Shown piece by piece: positions 10,046 to 22,602 of a stretch of 64,000 nucleotides of DNA. This stretch comes from Solen grandis (Eukaryota > Mollusca > Bivalvia > Adapedonta > Solenidae): the NCBI GenBank assembly GCA_021229015.1, contig CM037779.1, positions 1,984,001 to 2,048,000 of the forward strand, in the 5' to 3' direction. The notes beneath the pieces were generated by a model, which was given only the letters and a program-made list of their open reading frames with translations, was not told the origin of the DNA and did not search any database. A program made the position numbers and the translations under genes. Every line of letters starts with the position of its first letter. Positions within the stretch are counted from its first letter, which is position 1.

Positions 10046-12141
10046 ACCAAAATGGACTATGACCACAGTTACCTGCCCTTGGTTACCCTGCATCCGGATG
10101 TGCCTACATAGAAAATAGTGACCCTATTTAATGCTAAATTATGGTGAATCTTTGTCTGAAAGACATGCAATAAAGGATGAAATCCTATAGGACACAGTTA
10201 AAATAGTCATAAAATGCCCAATTTGGAGGCCTTAAAGTTGAGCATTGCTGAGAGGGGAATTTTTGAGAAAATTGGTGTGATATGGCCGACCGGTGCACTA
10301 AATTCATACGTATGTTATTTGGCCTTAAATAGGTTAAAAAGTAGTCTGATGACCCTATGTTTGAAACATACAGAATTATTCTCTTGAATAGATCTATCTA
10401 ATGAGGGTAAGTTTGGATGTCAATTTTCCTTACAGAAATTGTCATTTGTATATATGCTTATATAGAACATACAGTAAAACTAATTGTGGTCTTCGTCCAA
10501 ATATTTTGAAATCTGGCCAATAGTTTTGCAGGAGAAGATTTTTAAAGTTTTCATATTTTTTCTTTCCGATGCCATGGCAACCAGAGTTCTACATGGATCA
10601 AGTTTATTTTAGCAACTTTTATGAAGAGATATATGATTCCGCGTAGACATTAAGTATTTTTCAAAGAAACCTAAATATTGCATATATAAAACAAGTAATT
10701 CGTCAATGAGTATTATTTACGTTGGCATACACGAGCTTTGTTTTTCCTTAATGCCCCTCCTTACATATAAACGGCAGTTTGGTCTGATTATCTTCAGTTC
10801 ATCGAGTTTATCTGCCGACCTGATACATGCAAGACCTTTGGCCTTTACGAAATGGCATATATCGGCGAGGACTTTACTTTTTCTGCGTTAAGTTCTATTT
10901 ATGCTTTATATGTCAAAGAAAAAAATATATACAACACATATCTTCTTTTCAGTTTTCTTGTTACTTTTAATCGGTGGTGAATTGTCTGTTTTTAAGCTTT
11001 TGAAGATTACAGATATGTTGCCATGTTTGCTGTGGCTTTATAAAACAAGCGAGAAAGCGGACAAAAGTGATACACTGTATGACGAATAGATGAACGGGAA
11101 AATCCCGATGATGGAGGCGATGATAATGACCGTGGTGAAACAAAAAAGATAATATGAATTTTGATTGTCTTCGAACAAACTGTGTTTTAAAATATTTGAA
11201 AAACCGTATAGATTTATGTTTATACAGTATATTGCCATACAGATAATCCAGCTCTTATCGTTCCCGTCACGAACTCACACATATAAAAAGATCACGATAC
11301 ATTGCATTTGTCGAGCAGAGTCGCAAAAAACTTTATATTTCTTTTAAAAAGCGTAACAAATACGTTCATTATTTGTGTGGTGTGTTTTTTAACCTTTGTT
11401 ACAGATATGTTCCTTATATTTTTGACTTGCTTGTCAGATTTGTTTCTGTACAGCTGATGCTGTATATACGAGCTCTACCTGGTTCTTTTTCCAATTACTA
11501 TTACCGCAGTCAGATTATCGCAATAATTAACATTACAGCTGACAAAATGCCACTTCCATGTTTATAGCAGTAAACATGCAACATTCCACCACCCCTCTTT
11601 TTATTCAGGGCAATGTCATCTGCTCACAAACAGTATCATGACATTTTAGATTGGACTGTCAAAGACCTCATTTCGAATATAAATTGCATTTTCCCATTAT
11701 ATTGAATATAATTAGTAATCTAGGGGCTAAAATGACTTGAACATATAAAAGTGTTTTATCTAAAAGAAAAAAAAGAAGAAGAAAAAATAGAAAACAAAAA
11801 CGAATGTCAGATATTGGATGTTTTGGAAACAGAGGTTCAATTGAAAATATTCATGGGTACATTCAGCTAATTTCTTAACATGTTATATAATGGTTAGTAG
11901 GATCTTTCTTGGAGCAGTATAGCAGTACTATGTTAAATAACTCGACCACCACCAACACGTGAAGGGGTTTAAAAATGTTTCGGCTTCCAGCCTCATCCCA
12001 AGAAAGCCAGTTGTCATCTTGTTATTTGTTATGTCTTTAATTTACTATAGAATATGTTTCAGGTATTGGGGTAAGCAGAAAAAAGAATAGCATAGTTGCT
12101 ATTGATGGTGTTTGACATTGATGATAATTATTATTTAACAG
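10046..12141. other. F1 fragment at about 10486-10645, otherwise no gene seen
   Basis: Apart from the F1 core remnant with CCATGGCAACCAGAGTTCT, the stretch is AT-rich. No protein domain is recognisable in the short open frames. It leads into the acceptor of the ShKT exon at 12140-12141. Confidence 0.4.
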
Positions 12142-12294
12142 TGGGGCAGATCACGGTGGGGATTGAAGTGGCTTTGGCAGATTGTCAAGATTTGGATACG
12201 AGCGCGTGCCAGTTAATGCATACCCGGGACCCAAACGTTTGCTCCAACGAGAATTTCGCTCAGTATGCCTGCAAGCGGTACTGTAACCGTTGTC
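12142..12294 (+). CDS. ShKT-domain exon (secreted Cys-rich module)
   Basis: This is an internal exon with a T-rich acceptor ending TTATTTAACAG (AG at 12140-12141) and a consensus donor GTAAGT at 12295. Both borders are phase 1. The second half encodes a six-cysteine ShK-like module with spacing C-x7-C-x10-C-x9-C-x3-C-x2-C; it opens with Asp-Cys-x-Asp and ends in CKRYCNRC, as is usual for the family. ShKT modules are small disulfide folds found as add-ons in secreted metalloproteases, tyrosinases, peroxidases and other extracellular proteins, and as potassium-channel blockers in some animals; nothing here shows channel activity. An alternative acceptor (TTTGGCAG at 12173-12180) would give a 114 bp exon that is just the module. 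No neighbouring exon of the same gene was found, so partner domains are unknown. The 100-N gap lies 260 bases downstream. Confidence 0.75.
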
Positions 12295-12553
12295 GTAAGT
12301 TGACATTTCTCTCTAAGATATATTTTTTTATTTCACTGCGATTAGGTAAAATTAAGAAAATTGAACATATGCACTGATTTCAGTGTGATCTGATGTGTGG
12401 AATGGGGACCATGTGTCTGTATGGGCCAGCAAAACACCCTGAACACATAACGTCTGTATGACCTTGGCACGACCCTAGATTCACTGGCAGAAAGCATATG
12501 CGTTAACCACACCGTTAGAACATAAACTGCATTTATAAGATTAAGGTAATGCA

Positions 12554-12653
12554 NNNNNNNNNNNNNNNNNNNNNNNNNNNNNNNNNNNNNNNNNNNNNNN
12601 NNNNNNNNNNNNNNNNNNNNNNNNNNNNNNNNNNNNNNNNNNNNNNNNNNNNN
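12554..12653. other. Assembly gap (100 N)
   Basis: Exactly 100 unknown bases, the conventional placeholder for a gap of unknown size. Following exons of the ShKT gene may lie in it. Confidence 0.98.
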
Positions 12654-14319
12654 ACCAATCAAATGTACGCTAACAGCAGTAAATAATTCTAAGCTGAATA
12701 AAAGGACCCCTGTTATTGGTTAACGCATCGTTATGGACTATAAAATTACTGTAAATAAGGGGTGCAGCTTGTATATATCATTCAGCTTGGTGTTATTACT
12801 TTTCTTTTTGATGTAAACATGAAAGTGATTTCAGTAAGTTAAATACAATCCTTTTCCATCAATTGAGGGATGCTACTTTGTGAAAATGATTTAAAACAAC
12901 AAAAAAGAATCCACCGTGTTATGACATGAAACCCCTTAATTACTATGTATATTGAATTCTTCCAGCCTGCCGAGATGCTCTCATTGAAAATTAATTCGCC
13001 AAAACCAAAACAACTAATAGCGCTTTTATATCATAATTGTCATATGCAATAATGATATGAACAAATATCAAACAAGCCTATTTACAGATATAATTTTTTG
13101 TATTACCGTCTATAAATAAGTATATTTCAAAGAAAAAATACTGAACTATTTCTAGAGCGTACTAAATTTGTTGTGCGTCGGTCTTTCGCGCGATTTTCCT
13201 CGGAATGTTCTAGAAGACTGGAAGAATAATATTTACGATGGAACATATCGAAAGATAAACGGCCACAACACAGGGGACAGTTATTTTACATAGACATATA
13301 TTGGACAAACATTCACATTCTTCTTTTTTGAAACTATGTCGTCTAGATCTTAGGTATTTAGTTTATTGATGAAACCATGTACTTCAGGTGATAAAATTTC
13401 GCACCACTGCATCAGGGGTAAAATATTTTTAAGTTATACTAGAATTATTGTCTATTTTTTATATTAAAAAAAAAATTTGAAAATAAAATTGTAGCCGTGA
13501 TACCCAGGCGAGTCATTCGGGGCCATCATGGCTATCTTGTTTATTGTAACTTCCTTTATCAATGAATCTATGCTTTAAGGTGCTGATCATTAATGTATAT
13601 GCCTGTATAAACTATTTTGATACAGTTTACAACTAATAAAATCAGACCTGAACAAGCTTTTGTCAGTAAGAAATAAAATAAAGGTGAAGAAAAAATTGTA
13701 TGTCCTAACTACAACGAGCAGATAACTGCTCATTACATGATCAGCCTGGAACTAAATTAGGTTTTATGCAGCGGTTTTTTTTTGTTAGGATAATTTATAA
13801 TTTTTTAAATTTGGAGGTACTCTGAAATATTTGTTATATCAAATCATTTCATATTCTGATTTTAATCATTTTACAATTTTTTATGGTGAGGTAACCGTTT
13901 ACGATAATGGTCAGTCGTGTCTTTTGCATAATAGTCTAGTCATTCTTTACTGTACATTTTGTTTTGAATATAATTATATAGACATTATTTTAAAGTTGTA
14001 TTTTTTTTTTTGCTACATTCCTGTTGTTGTACACATCTCGTGGACTATTTTCTTATTTGCAAAATAAACCTTGTTAAAAACATTGCCATTCATCATTGTT
14101 CACTGCCAAAATTAGACATGTTTTTTACAATTATTTACAACAATGCTTTTATAACCTATCATAACATTAGAGTCTTTGAAATGTGTTTTGCATATATTTC
14201 CATTTATAAGTTTCCTAATTAAAGTATATTTATGCATGAATGAAAATCTCGTTTTTCTTTCATTCTACGCCGAATATCTTTTTTAAAGATATTTCTTGTT
14301 TGCCATATTTTCACTATTT
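12654..14319. other. No gene seen
   Basis: AT-rich, with poly-A/T runs at about 13465 and 14001. A TCTTTTTTAAAGATATTTC stretch at about 14277 resembles the palindrome near 3959. No exon, RNA gene or intact element is supported. Confidence 0.45.
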
Positions 14320-14576
14320 CCGTTACCATAGCAACCACAATTTTAGTCGAAGAACAAAAATAAAACGACGTGCATAATCTACACATTGGCATCTAGTCAA
14401 AAACCAAGTTTCATCAAGTTAGCTTGCTTAGTTATTAAGTTATCGCGGGATCCAGTTTTGAGCGGACAGACAGACGGACAGACAGACGGACGGATGGATG
14501 GACAGACGGACGGAAGGACAGACGGAGGGCAAATCTATAGTCGCCTCCGGTGTGAACACCGGTAGGGGACTAAAAA
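14320..14576 (+). mobile_element. F2 Helentron-like element, 3' part
   Basis: A core-like stretch (AAGTTTCATCAAGTTAGC, ATCGCGGGATCCAG) leads into a GACAGACGGACGG-rich tail. The final hairpin is CCGGTGTGAACACCGG, followed by TAGGGGACTAAAAA. The outer arms AGTCGCCTC and TAGGGGACT also nearly pair. The 5' AACAAGTAAC end was not identified. Confidence 0.6.
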
Positions 14577-14938
14577 TTGACAAAGGGCAATAACTCAAAA
14601 ATTATAAAAGGTAGAGTTATGAATCTTGTGCACTGCACTCCTCCTCAATGAGATCTTTTCACCTATGAAGTATCAAGTTGATACTTCAAATACTTTTCAA
14701 ATTATGCTCCGTACAAAAATTAAGTCTGAAAAATAACAAAGGGCAATAACTAAAAAATTATGAAAGGTAGAGTTATTCTTGTGCTCTGCACTCCTTCTCA
14801 ATAAGATCTATCCACCTATGAAGTATCAAGTTCATACCTCAAATACTTTTCGAGTCATGCTCCGGACAAAAATGTCGGACGGACGGACGGACGGAGACTA
14901 TTACCATATCCCCGCCGCCTTTGGCGGGGGATTAAAAT
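14577..14938 (+). mobile_element. F5-like Helentron-like element, 3' part
   Basis: Two core units share AAAGGGCAATAACT, GGTAGAGTTAT and CTGCACTCCT. A (CGGA)n stretch follows, then the hairpin CCCCGCCGCCTTTGGCGGGG and ATTAAAA. The same 3' end occurs at 35771-35810. Confidence 0.6.
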
Positions 14939-15927
14939 GGACAGTAAGTATATGTAAGCAAGAGGACCTGAACTGTTTATCAAACTGTCAGAATCACTTG
15001 TAGCAAAGGTCAAAAGCACATGTAACAAGAGGACCTGAACTGTTTATCAAAAAAGGTCAAAACATGCATTGGATATGATATCAATTAAATATGGTCAAAC
15101 TGTTGTTGTAGTCATAAAATGGATTATTATAAGAGATTTGGATCCAAATCAAGTCCTGAATTATGTTTGTGTTTTGATTTGTCCATGTTTTGGACATTCT
15201 TTCAAATAGTAATAATAACCAACATATAAAAATACTGTCTATAAAGTGATAAATGAAAATTTTAAGAACATAATTTTTACTTGAAGAATAAAAATTCACC
15301 ATTCCCAGATAGGTTTTCATGTAGATAAGAAGTTATGGCCAACGTTAAGATTCTGGACGACAACACCGGAGTTATTACAATAGCGTGTATTTTTTTTTTT
15401 TTTTTTGGAAAAACAGACAACCTAAAAATTATTGTTCTAAATCTTTTAACATAACAAAGAATGCATTAATGGAGCTGTCTGATCTGGGTCTCATAACTTT
15501 TATATATATAAGATAAAGAGTATGAATTGATTTAATCAATAATCTTTCTCGAAGATCTGAAAGACGGATGAATAATTATATGTCGTCAATCCTTCTCAGC
15601 AGTAGATAATCATGTATATTATCACACCAAAGAGAGAAACAGTGACTAGGACCATGTACTTTTCCTTGTCACATGCAGGGAATATACTTGGCACGTGAGC
15701 AGACAAAGATTCCTGTTATGATCTTAAACTCTTTGATTTATGCTAGAAGTGTTGTTTGTAATTAAACAAAACCTTTTAAAATATCCTGGTATTTGGTTTT
15801 GTGAAGAAGTATGTTATTCATACTTATGTTTTATTCTTTTGATGTCTTTTTATTTTCCTTTTATGTGTTTGAAAGATCGGCAAATGCCAAGTCATTTGTG
15901 AAATGTATTTATTTCTTTGAAAGTTAC
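14939..15927. other. No gene seen
   Basis: A short direct repeat (AAGAGGACCTGAACTGTTTATCAAA at about 14959 and 15029) and a T20 run at about 15389 are present. No exon or intact element is supported. Confidence 0.4.
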
Positions 15928-16066
15928 AACAAGAGCTGTCAGAGTAGTTTAGAAGGAGATGTTGTTTAAAGAAATTGTTGACGACAGACGCACGCACGCA
16001 TGGACGACGGACAAAAGGCGATCACAAAAGCTCACCATGAGCATGTTGTGCTCAGGTGAGCTAAAA
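15928..16066 (+). mobile_element. Very short F1-tailed element with an F4-like 5' end
   Basis: It starts AACAAGAGCTGTCAGAG (F4-like), passes through GAAGGAGATGTTGTTTAAAG, a GACGACAGACGCACGC stretch and GCGATCACAAAAGCTCACC, and ends in the F1 hairpin GAGCATGTTGTGCTCAGGTG plus AGCTAAAAAG. At about 140 bp it is nearly core-less and chimeric. Confidence 0.6.
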
Positions 16067-16618
16067 AGTCAGTAAAACTGCTATTTTAAAGAAATGTTCT
16101 ATGTCTTAGGCCCGTAATTTTGTCAGAAATCAGTTGACCAGAATGAAACTTGATCTGTAACTCATGGTGGTAGACTCACATACCAATTATTCGATCAATA
16201 TCTGCAAGCATTTAGAAAGAAAATCTAAAACTGCTATTTGACCAAGGCCCGTAATTTCCTAAAGAATCAGTGGACCAGAACAAAATTCAAACTTAATCTG
16301 TAACTCATGGTGGTAGACTCACATACCAAATACTAGATCAATATCTACAAGTGTTTAGAAAAAAGTCTGGTAAACTGCTATTTTTAACCAATTTTCTAAG
16401 TCCAAGCCCCATATAATTTCCTAGAAAAAATCGGTGGATCAGAAAGATACTCGAACTTGATCTGTAACTCATGGTGGTTGACTAACATACCAAATATTAG
16501 ATCAATATCTGCAAGCATTTAGAAAAAAAGTCCAGAAAACATGTGTGTGACTGACGGAACGACTGACGGATGGAGTGCAAACCTATAGTCTCCTTCGGCG
16601 ATAACGGTAGGGGACTAA
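16067..16618 (+). mobile_element. F2-like element with three core units
   Basis: A ~165-170 bp core repeats three times, marked by TGATCTGTAACTCATGGTGG, ACATACCAA and ATCAATATCTGCAAG. The tail is GACTGACGGATGGAG, then AGTCTCC, then GGTAGGGGACTAATT. The element begins directly after the F1 tail, so its own 5' end is unclear. Confidence 0.55.
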
Positions 16619-18396
16619 TTAAGAATCTGAAACTTCTTGAAGAAGATGGAAATACAGCATTAAAGTCAGTAAATATGCAATCTATTAATAGATACTTTCA
16701 TCAAACAAGCTGAGTACAACTTTGTAACTCACTGACAGTCTGCTCTAGTAAAATCAAACAAATCGAAAGATAAACAAAATATAAAATCACACTCTTTGAC
16801 AGACAAGTAACACTGGGAAAGACCAGTTTGGAAGATGTGTCAGAAAGCAGCATCATTATACACCCACAACTGCCAGGGCACAGCTGATCCAGCACATTAT
16901 GTCTGTGTAGGCGTAGAATGACGTATCTTTGTTAAATTTGGGATATGACTTCTTCAAACGTGAGAAACATGTTTTAACACTTGTTACTTAAATATTGCAC
17001 AGGAAAATGGGATGGTTTCGGTTTGAAAATGTGACTATGAAATGTCAAGACCAATCTCATATGAATAACTTTTGAATATGAATTTGAAGTTGATAAACTT
17101 GAAAATGTTTTAAAAGTTAGGCTGCAATTGTCATGTTTTGTATTTCTACAAATAAATTTGAAACCAGAACTATTACACTTATGGTGTTAAATACCCCATT
17201 TCATGTATCACATAATTTCAGTCTATGAGAAGACAATGTACAAATGTAACAACAGCAGACATGATGGGATGTAAATTTTTGACACATATAAAGTAGGGAT
17301 TACATAATAACAAAACTAGTAAATCCTTTTACAACTTCATTTCTTTGCTTTTGATTATTGCCTGAAAGTGTACTGCAAGTTACTACATATAAATAGCTCT
17401 GCCTCATAGTAGATCAAACTTTAAAACATGAACAATATACACAACAGAAAGACACTGGCTTCAGAGTTTTTTATGCAAAATCAGCTCTTCTTAAAAGGAA
17501 CTTAGGAACCTTACTAGTTCAGGTTTAGATATCAGGTCCTTGTCGTGTTCTTGAAAATAAAAATTGTTCTATGCCCATACAAAAGTTTGAGTAGGGTACT
17601 GAGTTTGAGCCAAAAATCATACTTAAGTATGTCTTGAGACTCAATGTGTTTGTCTGTGGGTTAAACATCCTACTTCATTTGGAGACCTCCGAGGTGGAGA
17701 CTCTAACCACTAGGTCACAGAGGAAGGTAGACTCAATGTGTATGTTTGACATTATAAATAGATTGGTATTGGTAGATTATAGATGTAGGATATAATAACA
17801 TGTACAGTACAAAGCCGCTATATTGCAGTTCTTGGGGTCCATGCCCAAATACCGCGTTCTATTGGACCGCGTAGTAGGTTTGAGAATGCTGTATGTGTCT
17901 TTGTTAGAGTCCTAAATTCTTGAAAAACCCTAATATAAAGCAATAAACATTATTTTATTTATAGAGTTATTTAGTTATTTTAAATAATTCCATAATCATT
18001 GATCTGGGTTTTCTTCTTTTTTTTTTGTACTGTAATTGCCAATAATTCAGATTCAGAGAGCAGTGTGTACGGTATGGTGATGGGAAGTGGTTACGTAACT
18101 CTTCAGCATATCTCATTATAATAAATTATACACCATCCATTGTTTATCAAAACAATGTCGGTGTGAAAATTGCCATTCCACTACAATTTATCGCTATTTG
18201 AAATTAAGCTGATGAAAATACTCAGGTGCACATGTTCATGTCTTGAATAATATATCCATGAATTTTCAAGTCTGTTGTACAAATACTTTCGGAGTTATGT
18301 GTGTCATAAGCTTATATATTTTAATTCCATATTTTTCAAAAACAAAGGCCCATAACTCATTTTTGGTGGGGGCATAAAAATATTAATGCTAATTAA
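16619..18396. other. No gene seen apart from a SINE fragment
   Basis: AT-rich sequence with a tRNA-like SINE piece (17640-17727). Open frames at 16701-16895 (minus) show no domain and no convincing splice borders. Confidence 0.4.
17640..17727 (-). repeat. tRNA-derived SINE fragment
   Basis: On the minus strand, CCTCTGTGACCTAGTGG followed by TTAGAGTCTCCACCTCGGAG is a clear tRNA-like box A and anticodon-arm region. The box B (about 17645-17660, reading GTTTAACCC) is decayed. This pattern is typical of tRNA-headed SINEs. It is not a functional tRNA. Confidence 0.45.
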
Positions 18397-20020
18397 CAAA
18401 CAAGAGGGCCAAGATGGCTCTAGAGACGCTCACCTGAGAAAAACTGCCTTCATTGCCTATACAAGTTACTAAATTATAGCATAGTTGTACTGAATACATA
18501 ATCCATGAGATCATTTATAATTCCACAAATTAAACAGTGCCTGTGGTCAAACTTTGAAGTCAAACTTGACTGAGAAATTATGGCTCTAAACACACGAATT
18601 TAAATATCAAAGGGAGCATAACTCCTGACCTAATTGGCCAATATCAGCCATAATCGAACTTGGCCGAAAGAATATGGCTATAAACATTGTTTTTAAAGTT
18701 TGAAGATGATTACTTCAGAAATGAAGATGCTAGAGTGCAAATAAAGTGAAATATGACATTTTTTTTAATATCAAAAGGGGCATAACTCCTGACTTAATTG
18801 ACGCATAGCAGCCATAATCGAATTTGGCCAAAAAAATATGGCTATAAGCTTAAGAAATGAAGATACTAGATTGCAAAAAAACCCCAAAAAATCTTGCATT
18901 TTTTATTATTAAAAGGGGCATTACTCCTGCCCTAATGGGCTGATATCAGCCATAATCAAACTTGGCCGAGATATTACGGTAATAAACATTGTTATAAAGT
19001 TTGAAGATGATTGCTTAAGAAATAAAGATTCAAGTCCCCATATGGTTGATGCACATGACACATCTTTGTGTCATAACAAACACTTCTGCAAAATTCATCC
19101 ATAGATATTTGAAGTTACAGAGCGGACATAAAAATGGAACCTATGTATGAATACCAAAGACAATTTTTGAACAACTCCTGTGACCTTGACCTTTCAAAGT
19201 GCATATTGCTGTTGCACCAACACATCTTCATGTAATGACAAACACTTTTGAAAATTTAAAAGAAAATTTATCCACAGATATGGAAGTTACAGAGTGGACA
19301 TGTAGATATAAATAATACCAAAGGGAATTCTTACAACACCAGTGACCTTGACCTTTTAAGCGTGCAAATAGTTGATTGGCGCAACACACCTCTGTGTTAT
19401 GACAAAAACTTCTGTAAAGTTTTATGAAAATCCATCCATTAATATTGAAGTAATTGTGGGGACATGAAGTTGTGGCCTATGAACACCAAAGACAATTTCT
19501 AACAACTCTAATGACCTTGACCTTTTAAGAGTGCATATGGTTGATGCTCGCGACACACCCTTGGGTTATGCGAAATACTTCCGTAAAGTTTTATTGAAAT
19601 CCATCCATAAATGTCCAAGTTATAGAGCGGACACAAAAGGGGGATGGATGTTTGGGACTAATAAACTTGGTAGAGGTCCATTAGGCCATATATGTTAAAC
19701 ACTAAGTATCTAAACTCTAGGCCTTGTGGTTTCTGAGAAGATTGTTCAAGTTTTTCCTATATAAGTTTATGTAAAATCAAGTTACTCCTGGGGCAGGGGT
19801 AAATTTTGACCTGGGGTCATCATTTTAAACAAACATGGTAAAGGTCCACTTAACAATGCCACACACCAAATATCTAAGCTCTAGGCCTTGTGTTTTGGGG
19901 AGGATTTTTTAAGATTTCACTTTAAAATCTATTTTTAGCTCCTGTGATCCAGATATGCAATGGACCAGGACCATTTGGACAACTTTGGTAGAGCTTTATG
20001 CAAGGAACATATAACATATA
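18397..20020 (+). mobile_element. F1 element with several core types, 3' end lost
   Basis: The 5' end is AAACAAGAGGGCCAAGATGG with GCTCACCTGAG. Three different cores follow: units with GGGGCATAACTCCTGAC and AGCCATAATCGAACTTGG (18600-19020), units with AATGACCTTGACCTTTTAAG and ACACACC (19080-19640), and units with CTAGGCCTTGTGGTTT (19670-19930). No GGTGAGCTAAAAA end is seen. The mixture suggests recombination between elements. Confidence 0.6.
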
Positions 20021-20485
20021 AAAAATCACTTAGTATATTTCCACTGGCTTCAACAGGTACATTCTAGCTTGAAAGCTCTTTAAAGCCTCCTTGTGTCATA
20101 AAGCAAATACCATGTATCTTATCCACTTATCTGCAGAAATAATTGCTTAAGATCCTTACTAAATAAACACAGACTCATTAACATGAATCTGAGACATACA
20201 ATCCTGCTATTTATTGATTTCTTGTTTGCAAAGGAAAACTTCTGTCCTTTGAATATAATGAGAACAGGGCAAAAAGGTTTTAAAATATATGTCTGTACAT
20301 GAAAAAGGGAGAACCTTCTGTACCATGAAGATGTTGAGACCCAAAGAAAGATCTGACTGAAATCAAATTTTATTCTGGTTTCATACCCTTTGCGCACCTG
20401 TAATGTAATGAAATGGGCAAAAGAATTGTTGCCTCAGAAATGGTCAATCTTTTCAGTGAATTTCGGTAAAGTAGTGAAACAGGTA
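20021..20485. other. No gene seen
   Basis: No exon supported. The stretch TTGCCTCAGAAATGG at about 20430 recurs at 21548, both times a few tens of bases before a GTAAAA; it looks like a minor repeat. Confidence 0.35.
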
Positions 20486-20776
20486 AAAACAAGTAACTGG
20501 TGTTGCACGCAACACATTAGTCCCCTACCGGTGAGGTGTGTAATTCTTCCATTATCATAGAAACTGGAATTTTGGTCTGAGAAAAAAACAAAACAAAGTG
20601 ACTTGCAAAATCTCCATACTGTCATCTATTCATATACCAATTTTCAAAATATTATCTTAAACAGTTTTTAAGATATTGCGAGATCCAGATTTCAGGACAT
20701 CCGGATGGACAGATGGATGGACAGACGGAGGGCAAACCTATAGTCCCCTCTGATGTAAACACCTGTAGGGGACAAA
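20486..20776 (+). mobile_element. F2 Helentron-like element, complete short copy
   Basis: The 5' end is AACAAGTAACTGG with the hairpin GTGTTGCACGCAACAC, then TAGTCCCCTACCGGTGAGG. The 3' end is GACAGACGGAGGG, then TATAGTCCCCTCTG, then the tail AACACCTGTAGGGGACAAAA. The 5' TAGTCCCCTAC and 3' TGTAGGGGAC are complementary. About 290 bp with one core. Confidence 0.7.
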
Positions 20777-22602
20777 ATCAAAGTGCTCAATGCACTGAGG
20801 GACGGCGGCTGGGTTAACAGGAAAAAGCTGTGATTCTTAATTATTGATACAATAGAGGCAAAAGCCACATGATGCAAAAACTCCACACACTCTCCTGCAA
20901 CTATAGTCGGTAGTAATACAATCGAATTCGCACCATGTTTGTTACAAAACAATCCAGAATTAGGGTCATGAACCTGACTGTATGAACTTCAGAAGTAGGT
21001 CATTCCCTAGGACTCAATTTATATACACATTCTACTGTTACTTATGTGTAGAACTTGACAAGGTACTTGATGTTTTAAATACTTGAATGTTTGTTTCTAT
21101 TTCAAAGTTAAGAAATGTTCTGGGAGAACCTAACTTGCTTTCATGCAAAATTACACATGAACTACTTTAGGTTAATTAGACATTTGAAACGCTACTTTTT
21201 TTTCTTTCTTCAGAAGTAGATCTTCAAGTATGAAAAATGGGTTGCTGTTCTGATTTATAAGTGTCACAGATAAATTGTTCACCCTTAAAATGGATGTTTA
21301 CAGAGCAAAACAACACATTTACAAACAACAGCACATGACTAGAGGTTACAGTTATGAATAAAAGGTCTGCTAACATATTTCAATTGTATTCGAAAGTGTA
21401 GAATCGCATTGTGTGGATCCGCACTAAACGTGGAGAGGTACAGTTAAACTTGTCATGGAAAATATGCTAATTAACAAGGTCAGCGGTGCCAGCTGGTAAG
21501 CGTTTGTAGCTACTAAAGACAGCAGCAAGCTGACATCTAAAAATTGTTGCCTCAGAAATGGACCAATATTAACAATGAAGGTGCCTGTAAGGTATTTAAA
21601 CAGGTAAAATTTTCTTTCCCCCAAACCAGACCCCATTCTGCCTATGAACCCTGAAATTAATTTATTTTGGAAAAATAATTGCCAAATTGATGTATTTAAT
21701 ATAAAAAGTTTTATTAAGATGACTTAAATTGTAATTTGATATTCGGGTTATATAAGCGTTTCCATTTCTTTATTTAAAGGCCCATTATACTTCATAATGA
21801 TTCAATTTTCATGAAACAGAAAATATACAATAACATTGGCATATTGTAGACTAACACAAATGGTACTTAATGTGAAAATATCTTCTGTAAAATAACAGTT
21901 AAACACATTAAAAAAGTTACGCAATTTAGTATTTTGGATGGATGTCAAAATACTCTCATTGTTTACATTTTGCAATGATGGGGTATTCCCGAAGATGGTC
22001 TGAAATCGAAAATAATTTGAATTTGAAAAACCGTCATAGAATTATCCCTGAAAGCAAGCACACACAGGAACTATCATTTAAGATGATGAAAACCCCCAGA
22101 TACTGTTTTGTCACAGTTACTGTTACCATGTCAGACAGTTGAGGGATAAAAAAAAAAAAAAAAAAAAAGCACACAAAAACCAGGTAGAGCTCTGGTAGCC
22201 GTGAAATAATGTGGACAAAATATAATCAATTTATATAACAAAGGGCCATAACTCATATAAAAATAAACCCAGCCCTGATGTGCCAACGATATGCACAACT
22301 TGACTTGGTACTTATTAATGCTGTGAAGTTAAATCAAAATCAGACCACTGGTAATCAACATATAGTATGGACAAAATATATTCAAAAATTTAAAAAAATC
22401 ATGATGTGCCAACAATATGCGTGACTAAGCTGGGTACTTATCAGCCTTGCTAAGTTTGATCAAATTCTGACCAAAGGTAGCTGAGAAATAGGGCAGACAG
22501 ATCTCGTCTACAGACAGACGGATGGACTGACTGACCGACAGATTGATGGACTGACTCCAACATAACTTTCAAATCATGCTTTTTAACAATAGATCGACTT
22601 AC
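20777..22602. other. No gene seen; degenerate element remnant at about 22180-22560
   Basis: A poly-A run lies at 22149-22168. After it come two loose units with GATGTGCCAACAATATGC and CTTGGTACTTAT, and a GACAGACGGATGG stretch: the remains of a tandem-core element. No exon on either strand with good borders besides the one starting at 22603. Confidence 0.4.

Noticed and set aside
17640..17727. Functional tRNA gene
   Set aside because: Box A is good, but the acceptor stem and box B do not fit a cloverleaf; kept as a SINE fragment.
20430..21610. Two similar segments (TTGCCTCAGAAATGG to a GTAAAA) as mutually exclusive exons
   Set aside because: Upstream frames have stops, no convincing acceptors, and similarity fades in codon-independent fashion; more likely a short repeat.
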